This document shows positions 6,509 through 12,409 of a DNA stretch of 16,649 nt, one piece after another; position 1 is the stretch's first letter, and every line of letters starts with the position of its first letter. The stretch lies in NCBI GenBank assembly GCA_013362195.1, contig JABFWM010000498.1:1-16649 (forward strand), given 5' to 3'. The position numbers and the translations under genes were made by a program. The notes under the pieces were generated by a model. It was not told the DNA's origin. It saw only the letters and a program-made list of their open reading frames with translations, and ran no database searches. This stretch comes from Acidobacteriota bacterium (GTDB taxonomy: Bacteria; Acidobacteriota; Vicinamibacteria; Vicinamibacterales; 2-12-FULL-66-21).

Positions 6509-7843
6509 CTACGAGACGTTGACCTGGATCTTCCGCCATCGCTCCTGATGGAAGCGGGCGGCGGAGAGCACGCCGCGCGTGAAGTGGCCGGCGACGATGG
6601 CCAGCCAGATCCAGTGCGGCTGCAGCTGGCCGGTGGCCTGGAAGTAGAAGCAGATCCCGAGCGGCACCGCGATCTGGGACACGAGCGTGATGACGAGCGG
6701 GCTGCGCGTGTCGCCCGTCCCCTGCAGGCCGCCGGTGAACGTCAGCGCGACGGTGATGAAGAGGCCCGACACGCTCAGGTACCGCAGCAGCTCGCGGCCG
6801 AGCGCGAGCACGATGGGATCGTGCAGGCCGAAGAAGCGCAGCAACTGATCCGAGGCGACGAGGAAGTTCAGCCCGATGCTGCCGGCGATCATCAGGCCGA
6901 AGCGGGCCGCGATGCGCACCGCCTTCACACTGCGATCGGCGCGGCCGGCGCCGAGGTTCTGACCCGCAATGGCCGCCGCCGCGCCCATGAGGCCCACCGA
7001 CGTCCAGGTGATGAACGAGAACAGCTCCGTGTAGCACACGGCATAGGCGGCCTGCGCTTCCGCGCTGACGTCGAGCGAGCCGATGAACCGCAGCAGCAGC
7101 ACGCCGGCCACGTTCATCGCGACGCCCTGGACGCCGGCGGGCAAGCCGAAGCGGAACAGCGACCGGATGATCGTCCAATCCGGCTTGAGCGCCATCGATC
7201 GCGAGAAGCGGACCGGCACGCGGCCGGACATCATCAGCCAGATGCCGGCGCCGGACGCGAGCGTCGCGGCAATCGACGTCCCGAGCGCGGCGCCCTGCGC
7301 GCCGAATGCGGGGATCGGCCCGAGGCCGCGGATGAGGACCATGTTCAACGCGATGTTGAGCCCCACGATCCACAGGCCGATCCGCAGCGGCGTGCGCGAA
7401 TCGCCCGCGGATCGCAACGCGCCGGCGAGCATGAAGTACAGCAGCTGCCCGATGCTGCACACGAACATCGTCCGCAGGTACGGCAGGGCGGCGGCGCGCA
7501 CCTCCGGCGACGCGTGTACGAGTTCGAGGAGCGTCGGCGAGATCACGTAGCCGATCGGCGCGAGCACGAACACGGCGAGTACGACGGCGGTCAGGAACGC
7601 CTGGTAGACGACGCGATCGACTTTTTCGTGATCGTTGGCGCCGGCGAAGCGCGCGACGAGGACGCCCATGCCGGTGAAGAGCGAACTGATGAAGACGACA
7701 ACGACGAGGAAGATCTGCCAGCCGACGCCAATCGCCGCGTTGCCGGTGAACCCGACGTAGTGGCCGACCATCACGTGGTCGACGATCCCCTGCAGGCCGC
7801 CGATCATGTTCTGCACGACGGTGGGCCACGCCAGGCGCCACAC
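6509..7843 (-). CDS. MATE-family efflux transporter
   Basis: This is a polytopic inner-membrane protein of about 12 helices in two homologous halves, with the MatE pattern 'RLAWPTVVQNMIGGLQGIVDHVMVGHYVG' at the start. A second-half equivalent lies in 'LFRFGLPAGVQGVAMNVAGVLLLRFIGSL'. Typical loop motifs include 'AGQNLGAGRADRSVKAVR' after the seventh to eighth helix region and 'GGLQGTGDTRSPLVIT' late in the protein. MATE proteins export organic cations or drugs using Na+ or H+ gradients; the substrate cannot be read here. GTG 7843 gives 444 residues and is the first canonical start. The frame, however, stays open to 7993 and includes a plausible N-terminal extension ending 'DRSIVEGPIPRA' (see finding). 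The metallopeptidase gene lies just upstream on the same strand. Confidence 0.93.
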   Translation of the reverse strand: MWRLAWPTVVQNMIGGLQGIVDHVMVGHYVGFTGNAAIGVGWQIFLVVVVFISSLFTGMGVLVARFAGANDHEKVDRVVYQAFLTAVVLAVFVLAPIGYVISPTLLELVHASPEVRAAALPYLRTMFVCSIGQLLYFMLAGALRSAGDSRTPLRIGLWIVGLNIALNMVLIRGLGPIPAFGAQGAALGTSIAATLASGAGIWLMMSGRVPVRFSRSMALKPDWTIIRSLFRFGLPAGVQGVAMNVAGVLLLRFIGSLDVSAEAQAAYAVCYTELFSFITWTSVGLMGAAAAIAGQNLGAGRADRSVKAVRIAARFGLMIAGSIGLNFLVASDQLLRFFGLHDPIVLALGRELLRYLSVSGLFITVALTFTGGLQGTGDTRSPLVITLVSQIAVPLGICFYFQATGQLQPHWIWLAIVAGHFTRGVLSAARFHQERWRKIQVNVS

Positions 7844-7987
7844 CGCCCGCGGAATCGGGCCTTCGACGATCGAGCGATCGAAGTGCGAGCGGATCGGTGC
7901 CGCCTGCGCGGGCGGCGCCGCGTGTGCGGGGACTTCGGCGGCCGCCGTCGCTGACGCTGAGGCAGTCGGGTTCGGCTGAATACCGCG

Positions 7988-7993
7988 ATTGTA
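7988..7993 (-). promoter_or_regulatory. -10-like hexamer TACAAT upstream of the MATE frame
   Basis: On the minus strand TACAAT immediately follows the metallopeptidase stop codon (7996-7994) and precedes an in-frame ATT codon (7981-7979) by 6 nt. It matches the TATAAT consensus at five of six positions. The spacing to ATT is the same as the TAGACT-to-ATG spacing at msrB, suggesting a promoter for MATE within the operon. Confidence 0.35.
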
Positions 7994-8851
7994 TCAGCGC
8001 GTCGACGAGAACGTATCGCACGCGCGCGCGTCGCCGCTCTCGAAGCCGCGCGTGAACCACGAGACGCGCTGCTGGGACGAACCGTGGGTGAAACGTTCGG
8101 GCATGACGCGCCCGGTCGCCATTTTCTGCAGCCGATCGTCGCCGATCGCGGCCGCCGCGCGCAGGCCTTCCTCGGCGTCGCCCGACTCGAGTTCGACCTT
8201 GCCTTGTGCGGCGCGGCCCGGTTGGGCTGCGGAGTGTCCCCACACGCCGGCGTAGCAGTCCGCCTGCAGCTCGAGGCGAACGGACAGTGCGTTGGCGGCG
8301 CCAGGGTCCGACCGCTGCGCCTGACGCATCTGTGATTCCGTGCCGGTCAGCGCCTGGATGTGATGCCCGAACTCGTGCGCCAGCACGTAGGCTTGCGCGA
8401 AGTCGCCGGGGGCGCCGAAGCGACGCTGCAGCTCGTCGAAGAACCCGAGATCGAGATAGACCTTGTGATCGCTGGTACAGTAGAAGGGGCCGGTCGCCGA
8501 CTGCGCGAAGCCGCACGCCGACTGAATCTGATCGCGGAACAGCACGACCTTCGTGCGTTCGTAGCGCGAGCCGAGCACCCGCTGCCAGGTTTCCTGCACG
8601 TCGCCGGCGACGGCATCGACGAAGTCGACGAGTTTCTCTTCTGTGGGCGTCGCGTTCACCTGGCCGGAGGTGCCGACGCTTTGCGTGGGCGGCGCGCCGC
8701 GGCCGCCGAGCATCGAAAAGAAATCGATCCCGGTGAACATGCTGAGCAGCGCGACGACGATGAATCCGCCGATTCCGAGGGGCACGACGCCAAACCCGCC
8801 CGCCGCCCGTTGGTCGTCGATGTTGCCACGATCGCCTGAGCTCCAGCGCAT
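7994..8851 (-). CDS. ypfJ: Neutral zinc metallopeptidase, YpfJ type
   Basis: This 285-residue protein begins MRWSSGDRGNIDD with a Gly-rich stretch and one transmembrane helix (about 25-42). An extracytoplasmic catalytic domain follows. Zinc ligands are in HEFGHH (159-164), with the third ligand E195 or nearby in 'LELQADCYAG'. Other family hallmarks are 'SACGFAQSATGPFYC' (111-125), with two cysteines likely paired, 'VYLDLGFFDEL' (131-141) and a C-terminal 'GRVMPERFTHGSSQQRVSWFTRGF'. The family is widespread but its substrate is not well defined. ATG 8851 has a good ribosome binding site (GGAG about 7 nt upstream). The stop codon TGA is directly followed by the -10-like TACAAT of the MATE gene. 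Confidence 0.95.
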   Translation of the reverse strand: MRWSSGDRGNIDDQRAAGGFGVVPLGIGGFIVVALLSMFTGIDFFSMLGGRGAPPTQSVGTSGQVNATPTEEKLVDFVDAVAGDVQETWQRVLGSRYERTKVVLFRDQIQSACGFAQSATGPFYCTSDHKVYLDLGFFDELQRRFGAPGDFAQAYVLAHEFGHHIQALTGTESQMRQAQRSDPGAANALSVRLELQADCYAGVWGHSAAQPGRAAQGKVELESGDAEEGLRAAAAIGDDRLQKMATGRVMPERFTHGSSQQRVSWFTRGFESGDARACDTFSSTR

Positions 8852-8897
8852 AACCGCCCTCCAGCTCTGCTCAAAAGCAGACGCCGTGCCACGCGCA

Positions 8898-9194
8898 TCA
8901 GCTCTGCTTCAACACCTTCTTCACCGCGCCGTGCGCGAGCACGACGGCCGGCTGCCGCTGCAGCGCTTCGTAGTAGCGGCGCGCGAAGATGTCGCCGTGC
9001 TCGGACGGCAGGAGGCGCCTGTCCAGTTGGTCGAAAATCGCACGCGCGTCCGCCTCCGTGCTCGTCGCGTCGGACGCGGTCGCCTCGTCGATCCGCACCA
9101 CCATTTCCGAAATCTGGTGCAGCCAGGCGAAAAAGGGATCGCTGATGACGAGTTGCAGCAGGTGCCCCTTCGAGCTGACGCTGCCTCGATCCAT
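8898..9194 (-). CDS. Small helical protein, apparently the severed C-terminal part of the VOC protein
   Basis: This 98-residue open frame contains the block 'HLLQLVISDPFFAWLHQISEMVVRIDE' (about 11-37) and a second helical part 'DARAIFDQLDRRLLPSEHGDIFARRYYEALQRQPAVVLAHGAVKKVL'. I recall similar small all-helical hypothetical proteins in which a 'LHRSLLD.ER..YER..G' segment precedes that block. Here that preceding segment (RTRLLALQKSLLDDARVA) is at the end of the VOC frame, in the same reading frame, separated only by the TAG at 9200-9198. The ATG at 9194 is abutted by AGGAG with no spacer, which is a poor initiation arrangement. It may therefore be read as a separate protein, be produced by readthrough, or be a remnant. 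The function is unknown. Confidence 0.6.
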   Translation of the reverse strand: MDRGSVSSKGHLLQLVISDPFFAWLHQISEMVVRIDEATASDATSTEADARAIFDQLDRRLLPSEHGDIFARRYYEALQRQPAVVLAHGAVKKVLKQS

Positions 9195-9197
9195 CTC

Positions 9198-9836
9198 CTA
9201 AGCGACCCGCGCATCGTCCAGGAGGCTCTTTTGCAGCGCGAGCAGCCGCGTGCGCAGCTCCGAGAGCCGCTCGCGGGTGGCGGGGGAAATCGTCACCGGC
9301 TCGGGCGGTTTCGACGGAGCACTGGAACCCGCCGGCGCCGTCGCCGCGACCGGCCCCGCCTCGCGCAACAGCGCATCGACGTCCAGCGGATCGGTCCGCA
9401 TCACGACCGAGCCATCGGGCGCGTACGACCACTGCTCCTTCGGACGATCCCGGTACAACTCGATGCCGTTGCCGTCCGGGTCCCGCAGGTACAGCGCTTC
9501 GCTGGCGCCGTGGTCGGCTGCGCCCTCGAGCGGCACACGCGCGTCGACGAGCCGCTTGAGCGCGGCGCCCAGCGTCGCGCGATCCGGATAGCGGATGGCG
9601 ACATGATAGAGCCCGGTCGCGTTCGACGGTGGCGGCGGCCCGTTCCGGCTCTCCCACGTATTCAGCCCGATGTGATGGTGATAGCCGCCGGCGCTGAGGA
9701 ACGCCGCGGAGTCGCCGTTGCGGCTGGTGACCTGGAACCCGAGGACGCCGGCATAGAACGCGACCGCGCGATCGAGATCCGCGACCTTCAGGTGGACGTG
9801 CCCGATGACAACGCGGGGATCGATCGAGTCCGCCAT
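9198..9836 (-). CDS. VOC-superfamily protein, CatE-like (dioxygenase/glyoxalase fold)
   Basis: The first ~160 residues of this 212-residue protein form a VOC domain of two beta-alpha-beta-beta-beta modules. Likely metal ligands are H13 ('IGHVHLKVADLDRAVAFY'), H78 ('GLYHVAIRYPD') and E126 ('DPDGNGIELYRD'). The 'GGYHHHIGLNTW' stretch (50-61) is typical of the CatE (catechol 2,3-dioxygenase-like) branch. CatE itself has two VOC domains and is longer, so the substrate here is open. After an Ala/Pro-rich linker (about 161-183), residues 186-212 form a helical segment. That segment looks like the beginning of the helical domain encoded after the in-frame TAG. TATGAT (9848-9843) sits 6 nt before the ATG, with GGAGG in the gap. 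Confidence 0.88.
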   Translation of the reverse strand: MADSIDPRVVIGHVHLKVADLDRAVAFYAGVLGFQVTSRNGDSAAFLSAGGYHHHIGLNTWESRNGPPPPSNATGLYHVAIRYPDRATLGAALKRLVDARVPLEGAADHGASEALYLRDPDGNGIELYRDRPKEQWSYAPDGSVVMRTDPLDVDALLREAGPVAATAPAGSSAPSKPPEPVTISPATRERLSELRTRLLALQKSLLDDARVA

Positions 9837-9842
9837 GCCTCC

Positions 9843-9848
9843 ATCATA
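9843..9848 (-). promoter_or_regulatory. -10-like hexamer TATGAT for the VOC gene
   Basis: On the minus strand TATGAT (five of six to TATAAT) lies 6 nt before the ATG at 9836; the intervening GGAGGC would be too close to act as a normal ribosome binding site. It is in the 23-bp gap to the divergent serine hydrolase gene, so the two promoters must overlap. Confidence 0.4.
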
Positions 9849-9859
9849 AGCGGTGTAGC

Positions 9860-11035
9860 ATGGGCGCGATGCGCTCGAGCTTCATCGTGCTGGCCTGCGC
9901 CGCGATGGTCGGATTCACCAGCCAGGCGCCCGGCGGCTGGTCCGACGTGGTCGACGGATATCTGCGGCTGCTCGCCGCCTCCGGGATCGCGGGCAGCAGC
10001 CTGATGATCGTACGCGACGGACGGATCGTGGCGCGGCAGAACGCCGGGGTTCAGGATCTCGACAGGCAGGTGCCGATCGACGACGACACGATCTATCACT
10101 GGGCGTCGATCACGAAGACGTTCACCGGCATCGCGATCATGCAGCTGCGCGATCGCGGCCTGCTGTCGCTCGACGATCCGGTCGTCAAGTACGTTCCCGA
10201 GCTGCGGCTCGTCCACGATCCGTTCGGCGACGTGTCGGCAATCAAGATCCGCCACCTGATGTCGCACAGCGCCGGGTTCCGTGCGTCGACGTGGCCGTGG
10301 GGCGGCGACAAGCCGTGGCATCCGTTCGAACCGACGAAATGGGACCAGCTCGTCGCGATGCTGCCCTATACGGAGGTCCAGTTCGCGCCGGGATCGAAGT
10401 ACAGCTACTCGAACCCCGGCGTCATCTTCCTCGGCCGCATCATCGAATCGCTGTCCGGCGACGATTACGAGATCTACGTGACGAAGAACATCCTGATGCC
10501 GCTCGGCATGCGTCGGGCGTTCTTCGATCGCGCGCCCTACCATCTTCTTTCGCACCGCTCCCACAGCTACCTGCGCGACGGCAGCGGCATCCACGAGGCG
10601 CGGTTCGACTTCGACACGGGCATCACCGTCTCGAACGGCGGCCTGAACGCGCCGCTGGACGACATGGCGCGCTATCTCGCATTCCTGCTCGGCGACGCGG
10701 CACGGACGCGCGAGTACGACGCGGTGCTGAGGCGGGCGTCGCTCGACGAGATGTGGACGCCGCAGATCCGCGCGGCGCCGGGCGAGGGCACCGACGGCGC
10801 CGACTCGCACGCGGCGCTGTCGTTCTTCGTCGAGCGCTACGGCGGCGTGACGCTCGTCGGCCACAGCGGTGACCAGAACGGCTTCATCTCGCATCTCTAT
10901 CTGCATCCGCCGAGCCGGACGGCGTGGCTGATTGCCTTCAACACCGACGTGACGCCCGCGCCGGAGCGCCGCGGCTCGCGCGCGGTCGATCTCGCCGTGC
11001 GCGATTTGATGCTGACGCACGTGAGCCGCGAGTGA
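9860..11035 (+). CDS. Exported serine hydrolase, beta-lactamase/class C fold
   Basis: This 391-residue protein starts with a signal-peptide-like segment (SSFIVLACAAMVGFTSQA, about 6-23). The beta-lactamase/transpeptidase-like domain follows. The nucleophile motif SxxK is S83-I-T-K86 in 'WASITKTFTGIAI'. The second motif is Y183-S-N185 in 'YSYSNPG', and the third is H335-S-G337 in 'VGHSGDQNGF'. Family members include class C beta-lactamases, D-alanyl carboxypeptidases and esterases. The HSG variant with no classic KTG suggests an esterase or peptidase rather than a resistance enzyme, which is inference. ATG 9860 was taken; ATG 9869 (M4) would also leave a complete signal peptide. It is transcribed divergently from the VOC gene and converges on the xdh operon. 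Confidence 0.9.
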   Translation: MGAMRSSFIVLACAAMVGFTSQAPGGWSDVVDGYLRLLAASGIAGSSLMIVRDGRIVARQNAGVQDLDRQVPIDDDTIYHWASITKTFTGIAIMQLRDRGLLSLDDPVVKYVPELRLVHDPFGDVSAIKIRHLMSHSAGFRASTWPWGGDKPWHPFEPTKWDQLVAMLPYTEVQFAPGSKYSYSNPGVIFLGRIIESLSGDDYEIYVTKNILMPLGMRRAFFDRAPYHLLSHRSHSYLRDGSGIHEARFDFDTGITVSNGGLNAPLDDMARYLAFLLGDAARTREYDAVLRRASLDEMWTPQIRAAPGEGTDGADSHAALSFFVERYGGVTLVGHSGDQNGFISHLYLHPPSRTAWLIAFNTDVTPAPERRGSRAVDLAVRDLMLTHVSRE

Positions 11036-11075
11036 AAAGGGAAGCGCCCGCGCGTCACGAGCGCCCCACCACGGT

Positions 11076-11921
11076 TCACCCCCGCAGGAACTCCTCGACC
11101 CGGTTCGCGGCCACGCGCAGGCGGTACTCCGCGGTCGAGCGCAGGTCGTCGATCGGCGCGATCTCGTGCACCAGCGCGCGGCGCGCCGCGGCAATCGATT
11201 CGCCGTCGATCCGCTTCCCTCGAAGGGCGCCTTCCGCGGCGGCGGCCCGGACGACCGTCGGTGCAACGCTGCCGAGGGCGATGCGCACGTCGCGGACGGC
11301 CGGGCCGTCCATCGCGATCGATCCGGCCACGCACACCTTCGAGATGGCCTGCGCGCGGCGAGGCCCGACTTTGCGGTAGTAATCGCGCCACCCGGAACGG
11401 CGGGGCAGGTGCACCCGCGTGATGATTTCGCCGGGCTGCATGTCCATCTGCTTGTAGCCGGAGTGAAACCCGGCGTAGGCGACGCGCCGCGTGCCTGCGG
11501 ACGATCGCAGCTCCACGGCCGCGTCGTAGACCAGCAGCGCCGGCGGTGTGTCGGCGGCAGGCGACGCGTTGGCGATGTTGCCGCCAATCGTGCCGCGGTT
11601 CTGGGTCGCCACGCCGCCGGTTTCCTCGGCCGCCCGCGCCAGCAGCGGGTACTCCCGCGCGATCGTGTCGGAGCGGCGGATGTCGGTGTAGGTGGTGAGC
11701 GCGCCGAGGGTCACGGCGTCCGGCGCCTCGACGATGCCGCGCAGCTCACGAAGGCCCCAGAGACTGACGTACCGGCGCGGGGGCAGCTGGCCTGCTTCGA
11801 GCTGCACCATCACATCGGTGCCGCCGGCAAGCGGCCGCGCCGCAGGATCCGACGCGAGCAGCGCCAGCGCCTCGTCGAGCGTGGTCGGCGTGACGAGATC
11901 GAACCCGTCGAGCGGCGTCAT
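11076..11921 (-). CDS. Xanthine dehydrogenase family, FAD-binding (medium) subunit
   Basis: The 281-residue flavoprotein subunit of a molybdenum hydroxylase passes electrons from the iron-sulfur subunit to the final acceptor (NAD+ in classical xanthine dehydrogenases). FAD-binding signatures are 'PLAGGTDVMVQ' (30-40) and 'QNRGTIGGNIANASPAAD' (107-124). The second lies in the CO-dehydrogenase-flavoprotein N-terminal-like fold, followed by the C-terminal domain from about residue 170 ('RKVGPRRAQAISKVCVA'). Start ATG 11921 overlaps the stop of the 2Fe-2S subunit gene by 4 nt (ATGA), a classic translationally coupled junction. It is the last gene of the three-gene operon. The order large, small, medium is read 5' to 3'. 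Confidence 0.93.
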   Translation of the reverse strand: MTPLDGFDLVTPTTLDEALALLASDPAARPLAGGTDVMVQLEAGQLPPRRYVSLWGLRELRGIVEAPDAVTLGALTTYTDIRRSDTIAREYPLLARAAEETGGVATQNRGTIGGNIANASPAADTPPALLVYDAAVELRSSAGTRRVAYAGFHSGYKQMDMQPGEIITRVHLPRRSGWRDYYRKVGPRRAQAISKVCVAGSIAMDGPAVRDVRIALGSVAPTVVRAAAAEGALRGKRIDGESIAAARRALVHEIAPIDDLRSTAEYRLRVAANRVEEFLRG

Positions 11922-12409
11922 AGACGCGACGCCGAGATCCGCCGCGCCGCCTCGAGCACCGACTCGAAGATGCGCATGTAGCCCGTACACCGGCACAGAT
12001 TGCCGGCGAGCGCCGCCCGGACCTGTGCCTCCGTCGGATGCGGAAACCGTTCCAGCAGATCGACGGCGGCGAGCACCATGCCGGGCGTGCAGATGCCGCA
12101 CTGCGCGCCGCCGTGCTCGAGAAACGCTTCCTGCACGACGTGCAGATCGCCGCGGGCCGCGACGCCTTCAATGGTCTGAATGGACGCGTTCGCCGCATGT
12201 GCGGCGGGAACCAGGCAGCTGTTGACGAGTTCGCCGTCGATGCGCACGGCGCACGCGCCGCACTCGCCCTCGCCGCAGCCCTCCTTCGTGCCCGTCAACC
12301 CCGCCTGCTGCCGCAGCACGTCGAGCAGCCGCGCCATCGGGTGCGCCTCGAGGATCGTGCGTCGGCCGTTGATCGTGCAGGCGATCCGCACCGCGCCCGC
12401 ATCAGGCAA
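11918..12409 (-). CDS. Xanthine dehydrogenase family, [2Fe-2S] (small) subunit
   Basis: This 163-residue protein carries two [2Fe-2S] clusters. The plant-ferredoxin-like domain has C45, C50, C53 and C65 ('KEGCGEGECGACAV...NSC'). The helical domain has C104, C107, C139 and C141 ('QCGICTPGM...NLCRCTGY'). It relays electrons from the molybdenum site to FAD. The start is unusual: TTG at 12409 overlaps the large-subunit stop and has a GGAG sequence 7 nt before it. An in-frame GTG at 12391 begins 'VRIACTINGRR', closer to the usual length, and is the main alternative. A 4-nt overlap with the FAD subunit follows. Confidence 0.94.
   Translation of the reverse strand: MPDAGAVRIACTINGRRTILEAHPMARLLDVLRQQAGLTGTKEGCGEGECGACAVRIDGELVNSCLVPAAHAANASIQTIEGVAARGDLHVVQEAFLEHGGAQCGICTPGMVLAAVDLLERFPHPTEAQVRAALAGNLCRCTGYMRIFESVLEAARRISASRL

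Noticed and set aside
6446..7954. 502-aa plus-strand open frame opposite MATE
   Set aside because: Composition is dominated by Arg, Glu, Asp, His and Ala without any fold-like pattern, as expected for the complement of a membrane-protein gene.
6312..8516. Long minus-strand open frame upstream of the AsmA-like protein, making a 1247-aa protein
   Set aside because: The upstream part is Arg/Ala/Pro-rich low-complexity translation antiphase to the MATE and metallopeptidase genes; only the last ~512 codons have protein-like composition and a membrane anchor.
9860..11035. Antibiotic-resistance class C beta-lactamase
   Set aside because: It has SxxK and YxN but HSG instead of the typical KTG and no ampR-like neighbour; a general serine hydrolase call is all that is supported.
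11036..11075. Intrinsic terminator between the serine hydrolase and the xdh FAD subunit
   Set aside because: The 40-bp gap is GC-rich with only 4-bp stems; a TTTT exists on the minus strand but no stable stem directly precedes it.
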